DNA of 44,294 nt from an uncultured Lachnospiraceae bacterium (GTDB lineage: Bacteria > Bacillota > Clostridia > Lachnospirales > Lachnospiraceae). The position numbers and the translations under genes are program-made. Positions 1-8,626 of the stretch are shown one piece after another. Numbering within the stretch: position 1 is the stretch's first letter; each line of letters starts with the position of its first letter. The notes under the pieces are model-generated. The model did not search any database. It was not told the DNA's origin and saw only the letters and a list, made by a program, of their open reading frames with translations. The DNA is taken from the NCBI GenBank assembly GCA_910584205.1, contig CAJUAA010000034.1, positions 1 to 44,294 on the forward strand, given 5' to 3'.

Positions 1-4
1 TTCA

Positions 5-1438
5 ATGCATAAGATAAAGCTCAGAGGCAAATTCTTCAAAAGCCTGAATTTCCGGATTATGGTGATTATCTTTCTGGCGGGTACCATACCGGCAGTGCTT
101 TTGTCTTTTCTGGCGCTGGCTTCCTACACGGAACAGTCCATGATCCGGCTTGGGAACGACGTGAGCAACCAGTGTCAGATACTGGCTGCTCAGATCAGCA
201 GCGCCAATTATCTGGATAATCCCAATAATGAGACGCTGGCGGGCGAACTGACCCAGCTGGCGACGCTGTACGACGGGCGGATCCTCATCATCGATCAGAA
301 TTTCCGCATTATGGAAGATACCTATCAGCTGGAAGTGGGACGGACCATGCTGGCGGAGGAGGTCATCCGATGTTTTAAGGGAGAGAATGTGGGCCATCAT
401 GTGAGCGGGCGTTTTGTGGAGATGCCGGTTCCCATCGTCAGCGGCGAGGAGGACAGCCGGACGATTATCGGCGTGATTCTGGCAAGCGCGTCTACGGACA
501 GTCTGAACGCGAGGATCGATGACCTGAGAAATTATACGGAAATCTGGATTGCGGTGGGGAGCATCTGCATCCTTGCCCTGGCCGTTTTTCTGTCCAACTG
601 GCTGGTGAAGCCGCTGCGGGATATGAACAAGTTTGTCGGCGACCTGGTGGAAGGAACTCTGGACGGCGATCTGGATATCCATGACTGTACGGAGACGGAG
701 AACATCTCCAATACGTTCAACAATCTGCTGGCAAAGCTGCGTCTGATGGAAGAATCCAGGCAGGAGTTTGTATCCAACGTGTCTCATGAACTGAAGACGC
801 CTCTGGCGTCCATGAAGGTGCTGGCGGATTCCCTTCTGGTGCAGGAGGAGGCTCCGGTGGAGCTGTATCAGGAATTCATGCAGGATATTGCAGAGGAGAT
901 CGACCGGGAGAATACGATCATCTCGGATCTTCTGACGCTGGTCAAGACGGACCGGAAGGTGACGGAGCTGAACGTCAGCGTGACGAATGTGAACGAGTTT
1001 CTGGAACAGATCCTGAAGAGGCTGCGTCCCATCGCCGAGACGGCTAACATCGAAGTGGTGTTTGAGAGCAACCGGAGCGTCAGTGCGGAGATCGACGTGA
1101 CCAGGCTGTCTCTGGCATTTTCCAATCTGGTGGAAAACGCCATCAAATACAACCGGGAAAACGGATGGGTGCATGTGACGCTGGATGCAGATCACAAGTT
1201 TTTCTATGTAAAGGTCAGCGATTCCGGTATGGGAATCCCGCAGGAATCACTGGACTATATATTCGAAAGGTTTTACCGGGTCGACAAATCCCATTCCAGA
1301 GAAATCGGAGGGACCGGCCTTGGCCTTGCCATCACAAGGAGCGCGGTAGTGGCGCATCGGGGTGCGATCCGGGTACAGAGTGAGCTGGATACAGGAACTA
1401 CCTTTACGGTACGTATTCCGCTTCGGTATATTACGTAA
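5..1438 (+). CDS. Membrane sensor histidine kinase (HAMP, HisKA, HATPase)
   Basis: The protein (477 aa) autophosphorylates on histidine and would pass the phosphate to a response regulator that probably lies just outside the window's left edge. Visible parts in order: TM1 at about residues 18-41, an extracellular sensor segment of about 135 residues, TM2 at about 180-201, a HAMP linker to about 252, the HisKA H-box around His261 (SHELKTPL), then the ATPase N-box (NLVENAIKYN), G1 (DSGMGIP) and G2 (GGTGLGLA). This is the WalK/PhoR-type arrangement but without an obvious PAS domain. Only four bases precede the ATG, so the true start and its ribosome binding site cannot be judged. It is followed after 74 bp by a GerMN lipoprotein and may be co-transcribed with it. 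The family call is firm; the signal is unknown. Confidence 0.9.
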   Translation: MHKIKLRGKFFKSLNFRIMVIIFLAGTIPAVLLSFLALASYTEQSMIRLGNDVSNQCQILAAQISSANYLDNPNNETLAGELTQLATLYDGRILIIDQNFRIMEDTYQLEVGRTMLAEEVIRCFKGENVGHHVSGRFVEMPVPIVSGEEDSRTIIGVILASASTDSLNARIDDLRNYTEIWIAVGSICILALAVFLSNWLVKPLRDMNKFVGDLVEGTLDGDLDIHDCTETENISNTFNNLLAKLRLMEESRQEFVSNVSHELKTPLASMKVLADSLLVQEEAPVELYQEFMQDIAEEIDRENTIISDLLTLVKTDRKVTELNVSVTNVNEFLEQILKRLRPIAETANIEVVFESNRSVSAEIDVTRLSLAFSNLVENAIKYNRENGWVHVTLDADHKFFYVKVSDSGMGIPQESLDYIFERFYRVDKSHSREIGGTGLGLAITRSAVVAHRGAIRVQSELDTGTTFTVRIPLRYIT

Positions 1439-1512
1439 GCAGGCCGGGGAACCGGAGAAAGGCATCTGCCGGGTATGTTCCGGCGGCTGCAAAACGGCCA
1501 GGAGGAGCAGGT

Positions 1513-2427
1513 ATGAGAAAAATTGCAGGATATGTTCTGCTTCTGGCGTTTGTATGTCTGTGGACGGCAGGCTGCGGGGGCCAGGGAGAAGAGGAGGAGA
1601 GCGGATATCAGATCTGGTATATGAACCAGGAGGAGACCAGGCTTGACTATGAATACAGGGAGCTGCAGGCGAAGAACACGGAAGGGCTTCTGAAGGAAGC
1701 GCTGGAGCTTCTGAGGGAAAAGCCGATGGAAGGCGGCGACAAGCCGGTCCTGCCGGAAAATGTCCGGATTGAGAGTTATACAATTGAGCATAACCAGCTT
1801 TATCTGAACTTTTCCACGGAATATATGGATATGCCGAAATTTTATGAGGTTCTGTGCAGGGCGGCGCTTGTGCGGACGCTGTGCCAGATTCCGGAGATCG
1901 ACTACGTGGGGTTCCGCATCATGGACCAGCCGCTGATGGATCTGCGGGGCAAGGCTGTGGGCCTGATGAACGAGGAGCAGTTTATCGAGAATGCGGGAGA
2001 GGAGATCAACGCGTATCGGACCGCGGATCTGACGCTCTATTATACCAATGAGACCGGGGACCGGCTGGTGGCGCAGAGAGTCCCCCTGGAGTACAACAGC
2101 AACATCTCCCTGGAGCGGCTGGTGGTGGAGCGGCTCATCGCAGGGCCGCCCTACGAGGATGCGTATCCCACCATACCGGAGACGACCAAGCTGCTCAGTG
2201 TGGCCGTGCGGGACGGCATCTGTTATGTGAATCTGGACGAAGGATTTCTGGAGACGGGGTACAATGTGACGGAGGGCATTCCAGTCTACTCCATCGTCAA
2301 TTCCCTGATCCGGAATACGGATGCCCAGAAGGTGCAGATCAGCATCAACGGGGAGACGAACCGGATCTTCCGGGAAAGCATCAGTTTTGACACCGTCTTT
2401 GAAAGAAATGAGGATTTAATCGAATGA
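1513..2427 (+). CDS. Lipoprotein with two GerMN domains
   Basis: A 304-aa secreted lipoprotein. The signal peptide ends in a lipobox (WTAGC) with Cys21 as the lipidation site, so the mature protein should be tethered to the outer face of the membrane. Two GerMN repeats follow, roughly residues 75-165 and 175-295; each has the typical run of beta strands ending in a 'YVNLDEGF' or 'YLNFSTEY' type element. GerMN domains are known from the Bacillus germination/sporulation protein GerM. In Clostridia, stand-alone copies often sit beside a sensor kinase, as here, which suggests a role in sensing or remodelling of the envelope. An AGGAGCAGGT ribosome binding site precedes the ATG. The stop overlaps the comEC start (ATGA). 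The domain call is firm; the role is inferred. Confidence 0.85.
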   Translation: MRKIAGYVLLLAFVCLWTAGCGGQGEEEESGYQIWYMNQEETRLDYEYRELQAKNTEGLLKEALELLREKPMEGGDKPVLPENVRIESYTIEHNQLYLNFSTEYMDMPKFYEVLCRAALVRTLCQIPEIDYVGFRIMDQPLMDLRGKAVGLMNEEQFIENAGEEINAYRTADLTLYYTNETGDRLVAQRVPLEYNSNISLERLVVERLIAGPPYEDAYPTIPETTKLLSVAVRDGICYVNLDEGFLETGYNVTEGIPVYSIVNSLIRNTDAQKVQISINGETNRIFRESISFDTVFERNEDLIE

Positions 2428-4634
2428 AACAGCGTCCAGCGGCATGCCTGGCGCTGCTGGTGTTCCTGTTCCTCCGGCTGCTGCCGGCGGGGTTTTTCTA
2501 TGAAACCCTGCCTATATCGGCCAAATGCGAGGCACAGGTCACCGGGCGCGTCAGCAGAAGAACAGAGAAGGACGACAGGATGCAGGTTTATCTGACAGAC
2601 TGTCAGGTCCAATGCGGCAGTGAAGCATTTGAAACAGGACAGATACTTGCCTATCTGCCGGACAGCACATCGTATCCGATCGGAACGGATCTATCCCTGT
2701 CGGGAACCGTTTATCCATTAGAAGAACCAACCAATCCGGGACAGTTTGACAGCAGGCTTTATTATCAGGGGAAAGGGATCGCCTGTACCTTTTTTGCGGA
2801 GCGCGCAGAGGTGCTGGCGGTGCATCCCTGTCATATCCGGGAAGGCCTTCTTGTCTTTCGCGAAAAAGTCATGAATGTATATGAACATGTGTTTGATGAA
2901 AAAGACAGCGGACTTCTGCAGGCCATGGTGCTTGGAGCGAAGGAAGGGCTGGAGGAAGAGACGAAGCAGTTTTATCAGAGAAACGGCATCTCGCATCTGC
3001 TGGCCATTTCCGGGCTCCATATTTCCCTGGTGGGCATGGGATTCTATCAGCTTTTGAAACGCACTACCGGTTCCTGCGTATGGGCGGGGATTCCGTCGGT
3101 TCTCTTCCTGTGTGCGTACGGATGGATGACGGGCGCCTCGGTATCCGCCGTACGGGCGGCCTTCATGTGTACGATGGCGATTGCGGCGGATGCGGCGGGC
3201 AGGACCTATGATCTGCTGACGGCAGCCGGAGCGGCGGCCCTGCTTCTGATGTTCATAAACCCGCTGTATGCTTTTCAGAGCGCGTTTCTGCTGTCCTTTG
3301 GCTCTGTGACGGCTGTGGGACTGCTGCAGCCCCTGTGGAGCCTGTACAAAGCAAAGCCGGGAAAGATCGCCCAGGCACTGTTTATGAGCGTGTCCATCCA
3401 GCTTTTGACCTTTCCGCTTCTGCTCTGTTTCTTTTACGAATACCCTCTGTATTCCACATTTCTGAATCTGCTGGCCATTCCCCTGATGAGCGTTTTGATG
3501 GTGTGCGGTATCCTGTGCGGCCTGTGCGGCCTTGTATACTTTCCGGCGGCCCGGTTCTTTGCGGTGCCCTGCCGCCTGATCCTGTCCGTCTACGAATGGA
3601 GCGGGAGCCGCTGCCTTGCCCTGCAAGGATCGGTGCTGATGACCGGAAGCCCTGCGGGATGGAAGCTGTTTTTCTACTATGGAATGTTTGTCACGGGACT
3701 TTTTCTGCTCTATCAGGAGAGACGGAGGAAAAAATACTGGAGAGGGAAAGAGCCGTTTCATCCCCGGCGGCGTGTGCTGGCCGGTGTGCTCGGCGGGATG
3801 GCGGCCTGCGTCTTTGGCCTGTGTATCCAGGTACATACGGGGATTCAAATCACTATGCTGGATGTGGGACAGGGAGATTCCGTCTGTCTGAAAAGCCCCG
3901 GCGGGATCACCTGCCTGTATGACGGCGGGAGCAGCAATGTGAAGAAGGCCGGCACCTACCGGATCCTTCCGTTTCTGAAATGGTCCGGGAACGGCACCAT
4001 TGACTATATTTTGATTTCCCATATGGATCAGGATCACATCAATGGCCTGGAAGAGCTGATTGCTGACAGCATGACACCCGGGGGAATCCGGATCGGCCAT
4101 GCGGTGCTGCCGAGGCTGGCCTGTCCGGATGAGGCGTATGAACAGATGGAAGCGCGTTTCCGGGACGCGGGGATCCCGGTGCTCCGTATGGGGACGGGGG
4201 ACCGTCTGTCGGACGGCGGCTTTTCCCTGACCTGCCTCTGGCCGGAAGAAGAGGCCCGGTCGGACGACAGAAATGATCTGTCCATGGTCCTTCTGGCGGA
4301 ATACGGGGAGTTTCAGATGCTGCTGACCGGGGACATCGGAAAGGAGACGGAGAACCGTCTGGCCGCGTCGGGGCGCCTGACGGATGTGGAGATTCTGAAG
4401 ACGGCGCACCATGGTTCCAGACATTCGTCCACGGAAGCATTTCTGAATGCGGTTCGGCCGGAGGTCAGTCTGATCTCCTGCAGCGCTGCCAACCGTTACG
4501 GGCACCCCGGAGAAGAGACGCTGCAGAGAATCAGGGAAGCGGGAAGCCGGATCTATATCACGAAGGACTGCGGTGCCATCCGTATATGGACGGACGGGAA
4601 AAAGGTGCGGGTAAAAAGCTTCCGGGATTTGTAA
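2424..4634 (+). CDS. comEC: ComEC/Rec2 DNA-uptake channel protein
   Basis: A 736-aa polytopic membrane protein of the ComEC family, which transports single-stranded DNA across the membrane during transformation. The N-terminal OB-like DUF4131 region is followed by the Competence domain, recognisable by the LLQAMVLGAKEGL stretch and the segment ISHLLAISGLHISLVG. Several membrane helices follow, then a C-terminal metallo-beta-lactamase domain with MLDVGQGDS, the metal-binding SHMDQDHINGL motif (SHxDxDHxxG) and a second AHHGS-type motif. All domains look intact and the length is normal. The start overlaps the preceding stop by 4 nt (ATGA), so translation is probably coupled. ComEC directly upstream of holA is a conserved Firmicutes order. 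Whether the organism is transformable cannot be told from this gene alone. Confidence 0.93.
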   Translation: MKQRPAACLALLVFLFLRLLPAGFFYETLPISAKCEAQVTGRVSRRTEKDDRMQVYLTDCQVQCGSEAFETGQILAYLPDSTSYPIGTDLSLSGTVYPLEEPTNPGQFDSRLYYQGKGIACTFFAERAEVLAVHPCHIREGLLVFREKVMNVYEHVFDEKDSGLLQAMVLGAKEGLEEETKQFYQRNGISHLLAISGLHISLVGMGFYQLLKRTTGSCVWAGIPSVLFLCAYGWMTGASVSAVRAAFMCTMAIAADAAGRTYDLLTAAGAAALLLMFINPLYAFQSAFLLSFGSVTAVGLLQPLWSLYKAKPGKIAQALFMSVSIQLLTFPLLLCFFYEYPLYSTFLNLLAIPLMSVLMVCGILCGLCGLVYFPAARFFAVPCRLILSVYEWSGSRCLALQGSVLMTGSPAGWKLFFYYGMFVTGLFLLYQERRRKKYWRGKEPFHPRRRVLAGVLGGMAACVFGLCIQVHTGIQITMLDVGQGDSVCLKSPGGITCLYDGGSSNVKKAGTYRILPFLKWSGNGTIDYILISHMDQDHINGLEELIADSMTPGGIRIGHAVLPRLACPDEAYEQMEARFRDAGIPVLRMGTGDRLSDGGFSLTCLWPEEEARSDDRNDLSMVLLAEYGEFQMLLTGDIGKETENRLAASGRLTDVEILKTAHHGSRHSSTEAFLNAVRPEVSLISCSAANRYGHPGEETLQRIREAGSRIYITKDCGAIRIWTDGKKVRVKSFRDL

Positions 4635-4657
4635 TTCTAAGCAAATTACGTTATAAT
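4629..4657 (+). promoter_or_regulatory. Sigma-A-type promoter of holA
   Basis: -35 TTGTAA (4629-4634) and a perfect -10 TATAAT (4652-4657) with a 17-bp spacer. The -35 overlaps the comEC stop codon. It would give holA its own transcript starting about 20 nt before the ATG. Confidence 0.7.
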
Positions 4658-4683
4658 GAAGAGAAGTTGAGGAGATATGCGGT

Positions 4684-5682
4684 ATGAAGACGTTGATGGA
4701 AGATATAAAAAACAGGACGTTTAAGCGGGTCTATCTGCTGACCGGAGAGGAGACCTGGCTGCGGGACCAGTACAGGAAGCGCCTGAAGGATGCGCTTCTG
4801 GCCCCGGAAGATACAATGAATGCGGCGCTTTTTGAAGGAAAGGGGACGAACCCGAAGGAAATCATCGACCTGGCGGAGACCATGCCCTTTTTTGCGGAGC
4901 ACAGGGTGATCGAGCTTCGGGACAGCGGATTTACGAAACATGCCTGTCCGGAGCTGGCGGACTACATTCCGGAGATCCCGGAGAGTACCTGCCTGATTCT
5001 GTCCGAAGCGGAAGTGGATAAGCGGGGTCGGGTGTACAAGGCCATAAAAAATACCGGCAGGATCGTGGAATTCAAGCGTCAGGATGAGCGGACGCTTATG
5101 CGCTGGGTGCTTGGAACGCTGAAAAAGGAAGGGAAGAATATTTCCGAGGAGACCATGCACCTGTTTCTTGGACGAACCGGCACGGACATGGAGAATATCG
5201 ACCGGGAACTGGAGAAGCTGCTCTGCTATACCATGGGGAGAGATGTGATTGCCGCGGAAGACGTGGAAGCGGTCTGTACGGAGCAGACGGAGAACCGGAT
5301 CTTTGAGATGGTGCAGGCGATCACGGACCAGAACCAGAGAAAGGCGCTTGACCTGTACGCGGACCTGCTTGCCATGAAAGAGCCGCCCATGCGGATTCTG
5401 TATCTGATTACGCGGCAGTTCCATCAGCTGCTGCATATGAAGGCCATGTCCGGACAGGGGATGGGGAAGAGCGAGATGGCGAAGGCGGCGGGAGTCCCGC
5501 CCTTTGCCGTGGGAAAGTATCTGGCCCAGTGCCGGCGCTATACGGAGGAACAGCTCCGCCGGGCGGTGGAGGACTGTGTGGACGCGGAGGAACGGGTCAA
5601 GACCGGACGTATGGGGGATCAGGTCAGCGTGGAACTGCTGATTGTGAAATACAGCGGTATGGGAACGAGAATGGAGAACTGA
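4684..5682 (+). CDS. holA: DNA polymerase III, delta subunit
   Basis: The 332-aa clamp-loader delta subunit opens the beta sliding clamp and, with delta' and tau/gamma, loads it on primed DNA. The N-terminus shows the family hallmark VYLLTGEETWLRDQY. The middle AAA-like domain (about 140-215) contains the TGTDMENIDRELEKL helix, followed by the C-terminal collar domain with the MRILYLITRQFHQLL segment. The length matches the family. A GAGGAG site at 4669-4674 lies 9 nt before the ATG; another ATG at 4677 is out of frame. A sigma-A promoter precedes it, so it can be expressed independently of comEC. The neighbours comEC and rpsT match the classical Firmicutes arrangement. Confidence 0.95.
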   Translation: MKTLMEDIKNRTFKRVYLLTGEETWLRDQYRKRLKDALLAPEDTMNAALFEGKGTNPKEIIDLAETMPFFAEHRVIELRDSGFTKHACPELADYIPEIPESTCLILSEAEVDKRGRVYKAIKNTGRIVEFKRQDERTLMRWVLGTLKKEGKNISEETMHLFLGRTGTDMENIDRELEKLLCYTMGRDVIAAEDVEAVCTEQTENRIFEMVQAITDQNQRKALDLYADLLAMKEPPMRILYLITRQFHQLLHMKAMSGQGMGKSEMAKAAGVPPFAVGKYLAQCRRYTEEQLRRAVEDCVDAEERVKTGRMGDQVSVELLIVKYSGMGTRMEN

Positions 5683-5737
5683 CACGGCGTCAGAAAGGAC
5701 AGGCAGATGTGCGTTGCCTTCCTGTCCGCAGGGCAGC

Positions 5738-5774
5738 AAAAAAACGGCTGGCATGACGGGACCAGCCGTTTTTT
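5738..5774. terminator. Bidirectional terminator between holA and rpsT
   Basis: A 7-bp stem CGGCTGG/CCAGCCG (5745-5751 with 5762-5768) is flanked by an A-run on the left and T6 on the right, so it can stop both the holA transcript and the convergent rpsT transcript. Confidence 0.9.
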
Positions 5775-5813
5775 CAGTCTTTTTCAATTCAGTCTTTTTT
5801 GATCTGATATGTT

Positions 5814-6077
5814 TTAAGCCATTGCGTTTACAGCCTTCTGAAGACGGGAGATCTTTCTGGAAGTAGTATTTTTATGATACACGCCCTTGGAAGTCGCCTT
5901 GTCCATGGTGGAAATGGCATCCTTTAAAGCAGCCTTTGCTGCTTCCTGATCCTTGGATTCGATGGCAGTGTAAACTTTCTTTACCATTGTCTTTACTTCG
6001 GATTTGATTGCTTTGTTCCTGGCAGTTCTTGTCTCCGTTACCAGGATTCTTTTCTTTGCAGATTTGATGTTAGCCAA
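5814..6077 (-). CDS. rpsT: 30S ribosomal protein S20
   Basis: An 87-aa S20, a primary binding protein of the 16S rRNA in the small subunit. The sequence ANIKSAKKRI..., the NKAIKSEVKT region and the C-terminal KNTTSRKISRLQKAV stretch are characteristic. An open reading frame extends upstream, but the start chosen here is TTG (complement of 6075-6077), because the protein begins with the family's ANIKSAKKR and a strong GGAGGTG site lies 6 nt upstream of that TTG. No ATG or GTG in frame fits the family N-terminus. A sigma-A promoter lies 104 nt upstream. The gene is convergent with holA and divergent from gpr. Confidence 0.95.
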   Translation of the reverse strand: MANIKSAKKRILVTETRTARNKAIKSEVKTMVKKVYTAIESKDQEAAKAALKDAISTMDKATSKGVYHKNTTSRKISRLQKAVNAMA

Positions 6078-6180
6078 TCTGTGCACCTCCATTTTGTATT
6101 CTGTGATCGATCTTTTTTCATTGACAGGTGCTTCATGAAAGCGAGACACGGTAGTGCTTTGCATGGAAACACACGAATAT

Positions 6181-6209
6181 ATTCTAGTCGAAAGACCGGT
6201 CAGTGTCAA
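6181..6209 (-). promoter_or_regulatory. Sigma-A promoter of rpsT
   Basis: Reading the minus strand: -35 TTGACA (complement of 6204-6209), a 17-bp spacer, and -10 TAGAAT (complement of 6181-6186). It lies about 100 nt upstream of the TTG start, leaving a leader in which S20 autoregulation could act. Confidence 0.8.
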
Positions 6210-6210
6210 T

Positions 6211-6239
6211 ACATAAATTCATATTTTTCGGAAATATTA
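6211..6239 (+). promoter_or_regulatory. Possible forespore (sigma-G/F-like) promoter of gpr
   Basis: ACATA (6211-6215), a 17-bp spacer and AATATTA (6233-6239) resemble the GCATA / CATNNTA elements of sigma-G promoters, which drive gpr in Bacillus. One base is off in each box, so this is tentative. Confidence 0.3.
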
Positions 6240-6320
6240 TTGTCAGACAGATGGACGCGGCCGGATGATACAGAAGGGAGCGTCCATGAAGATACCATGT
6301 TGATCCGAGGAGTGCGAAAA

Positions 6321-7193
6321 ATGGAACGGATGAGAGTACGGACAGACCTGGCCCTGGAGGCAAAGGAGAGCTTTGAAGGAAGCGATACAGAGGTTCACGG
6401 GGTCGTGGTGGAAGAGGATTATGACGAGGAAAAGGATATCCGGCTGACAAGAGTACGGATCGAATCGGAACGGGGAGCCAGGGAGATGGGAAAAGCCATG
6501 GGAAACTACCTGACGCTGGAGGCGCCGGGGATGGCGTCGCCGGATGAAGATTATCACCGGGAGATCTCGGAGACGCTGGCCTTTTACCTGAAAGAACTGA
6601 TGGGAGAAGAAAAGGAGCGGTCCATTCTGGTGGCGGGACTGGGCAACAGGGATGTGACGCCGGATGCGCTGGGGCCGAAGACCGTGTCCAATCTTCTGAT
6701 TACCAGACATTTGATCCGGGAATACGGCGCGGGTGTCATGGGAGCGGAGAAATGCTGCCAGATCAGCGGTATCGTACCGGGAGTCATGGCGCAGACAGGA
6801 ATGGAGACGTCGGAGATCATCCGGGGGATCATAGACCAGACCAGTCCCGATCTGCTGATCGTCATCGATGCGCTGGCGGCCCGGAGCACCAGACGGCTGA
6901 GCCGCACGATCCAGCTGACGGATACGGGAATCCAGCCGGGGTCCGGCGTGGGAAACCACAGAAACTGCCTGACAAAGGAGAGCCTTGGGATCCCGGTGAT
7001 CGCCATCGGAGTGCCTACCGTGGTGGAGGCGGCAGCGATCATATACGATGCGCAGGGCAGCTGTGAGCAGATGCCGCCGCACCTGAACGGGATGTTCGTG
7101 ACGCCGAAAAACATCGACGAAACGATCAAACAGCTGAGTTTTACGCTGTCAGAAGCGCTGAATATGGCGTTCCAGCTGTCAGATGAGGCATAG
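6321..7193 (+). CDS. gpr: Germination protease GPR
   Basis: A 290-aa aspartic-type protease that degrades small acid-soluble spore proteins when spores germinate. It matches Bacillus GPR along its length: VRTDLALEAKE at the N-terminus, VAGLGNRDVTPDALGPK, the ITRHL segment, IVPGVMAQTGMETSEI, the DALAARS motif and IQPGSGVGNHR, then GIPVIAIGVPTVV. The open frame runs further upstream, but the ATG at 6321 has GAGGAG 8 nt before it; an ATG at 6330 is an alternative. With this start only about five residues precede VRTDLA, so any propeptide would be very short. It also lacks a block present in the longer (about 370 aa) Bacillus protein. spoIIP follows. Confidence 0.93.
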   Translation: MERMRVRTDLALEAKESFEGSDTEVHGVVVEEDYDEEKDIRLTRVRIESERGAREMGKAMGNYLTLEAPGMASPDEDYHREISETLAFYLKELMGEEKERSILVAGLGNRDVTPDALGPKTVSNLLITRHLIREYGAGVMGAEKCCQISGIVPGVMAQTGMETSEIIRGIIDQTSPDLLIVIDALAARSTRRLSRTIQLTDTGIQPGSGVGNHRNCLTKESLGIPVIAIGVPTVVEAAAIIYDAQGSCEQMPPHLNGMFVTPKNIDETIKQLSFTLSEALNMAFQLSDEA

Positions 7194-7238
7194 AACCGGT
7201 GCTTTTCCCATATATATAATAAATGGGTGAGGCTTCTG

Positions 7239-8522
7239 ATGGAACGATTTTCAAGGTTGTGGAACTGGATATTGTGGGCGGCTTTTTTTGCGGCGGGCTT
7301 TTATATTGTCCTGACGGGAGGGCAGAGGCTCTGGAAGGGAGACCTGTCCGGCCTCATCCGCGACGGGAAAGCCGCCATACAGCGCGTGTGCCAGCGGGAG
7401 TTCGCGCGCTGTCTGTATCCGGGGCTTCTCTGGGAATACGCAAAGGAGGAGGACGCGGCTTCCCTGGCGGACTGGTACATAGAGACTGTGATGCAGATGC
7501 ATCCTTTGAGCAGGCTGGCCTGCGGGTCGGAGCAGCGGGGCGGCACGGAAAACGCGTCCACTTATGAGATGCTGGTCACCGGAGGGGTCCATGATGAAAA
7601 TGAGCTGGATGAGACTGGGCAGGAGTATGATATGGAAGCCCTCGCGCAGGCGGAGAACGAGAAGGCGGCTGAGAAAAAGCTGGAGGAGGAACAGCAGGAG
7701 GAAGCGGCCAGGGAGGAGCCGCCGTCGGAAGAAGCAGGGGCGGTGACCGCCGGGACTATCTACAATCTGGAAGAACTTTCGGATTTTGACTTTCTGTTCG
7801 GAAGCTTTTACACGCTGGATAAGACGACGACGATCTCTCCGGAGGAGCTGGATGCGGAGACGCTGCTGGCAAAAGACATGAGCATCGACAAGACGGTGGA
7901 GGGGCCGCAGATTCTGATCTATCATACTCACTCCCAGGAGGGGTTTGTGGATTCCGTGCCCGGCGATAATTCGACTACGATTGTAGGCGTCGGGGAATAT
8001 CTGGCAGAGCTTCTGCGGGAGAAAGGCTATGATGTGATGCATGTGACCAGCGTCTACGATCTGGTGGACGGGAAGCTGGACCGCAATGAAGCGTACAGTA
8101 AGGCATATAAGGAGATCAGCGGGATTCTGGAGGAGTATCCGTCCATCCAGTCGGTCATCGACCTGCACAGGGACGGAGTGGCAGAGGGTACAAGGCTGGT
8201 GACGGAGATCGACGGGAAGACCATGGCGCGTTTCATGTTTTTTAACGGCTTGAGCAGAACGAAGAAAAACGGCCCCATCGACTATCTGTACAATCCGTAT
8301 ATACAGGACAATCTGGCGCTGACGCTCCAGCTGAAGCTTCAATGCGAACAGTATTATCCGGGACTGTCCAGAAATATTTATCTGAGAAGCCTCCGGTACA
8401 ATCTGCACCTGTCGGACAAGGCGCTGCTCATCGAGGCGGGGGCGCAGACCAATACGCTTCAGGAGATGCTCAATACCATGGAACCGCTGTCAGACATACT
8501 TGATAAGGTATTTGATCCATGA
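7239..8522 (+). CDS. spoIIP: Stage II sporulation protein P
   Basis: A 427-aa peptidoglycan amidase/endopeptidase that works with SpoIID and SpoIIM in septal thinning and engulfment. It has one N-terminal membrane anchor (about residues 8-28), a low-complexity Glu/Ala-rich linker (about 125-170), and the SpoIIP catalytic domain with ILIYHTHSQEGF, VGVGEYLAELLREKGYDV, IDLHRDG and the C-terminal LIEAGAQTNTLQE segment. The ATG at 7239 is preceded by GGTGAGG at 6 nt, so it is preferred over an in-frame GTG at 7227. The CATATATA sequence at 7210-7217, with GCATAG about 15 bp upstream, could be a mother-cell (sigma-E) promoter, but this is weak. The gpr-spoIIP order is conserved in spore formers. 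Confidence 0.93.
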   Translation: MERFSRLWNWILWAAFFAAGFYIVLTGGQRLWKGDLSGLIRDGKAAIQRVCQREFARCLYPGLLWEYAKEEDAASLADWYIETVMQMHPLSRLACGSEQRGGTENASTYEMLVTGGVHDENELDETGQEYDMEALAQAENEKAAEKKLEEEQQEEAAREEPPSEEAGAVTAGTIYNLEELSDFDFLFGSFYTLDKTTTISPEELDAETLLAKDMSIDKTVEGPQILIYHTHSQEGFVDSVPGDNSTTIVGVGEYLAELLREKGYDVMHVTSVYDLVDGKLDRNEAYSKAYKEISGILEEYPSIQSVIDLHRDGVAEGTRLVTEIDGKTMARFMFFNGLSRTKKNGPIDYLYNPYIQDNLALTLQLKLQCEQYYPGLSRNIYLRSLRYNLHLSDKALLIEAGAQTNTLQEMLNTMEPLSDILDKVFDP

Positions 8523-8528
8523 TATATT
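8500..8528 (+). promoter_or_regulatory. Promoter of lepA
   Basis: -35 TTGATA (8500-8505), a 17-bp spacer and -10 TATATT (8523-8528), overlapping the end of spoIIP. It would separate housekeeping lepA-hemW expression from the sporulation genes upstream. Confidence 0.55.
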
Positions 8529-8626
8529 ATAGAAAATGAGCAGTGCGGAATCGAGCGCGCTGCGGGGCAGGGACAGGAAAGCGCTGCACCTGCCTGTATA
8601 CAGTGATGGAAAACGGAGGACATAAG

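Noticed and set aside
2..1195. Long open frames on the minus strand under many plus-strand genes, for example opposite the first kinase
   Set aside because: They are His/Arg/Gln-rich shadows of GC-biased codons, with no ribosome binding sites and no domains.
5774..5801. Direct repeat TCAGTCTTTTT near the rpsT terminator
   Set aside because: Two copies 16 bp apart in low-complexity T-rich DNA; no sign of function beyond the terminator region.
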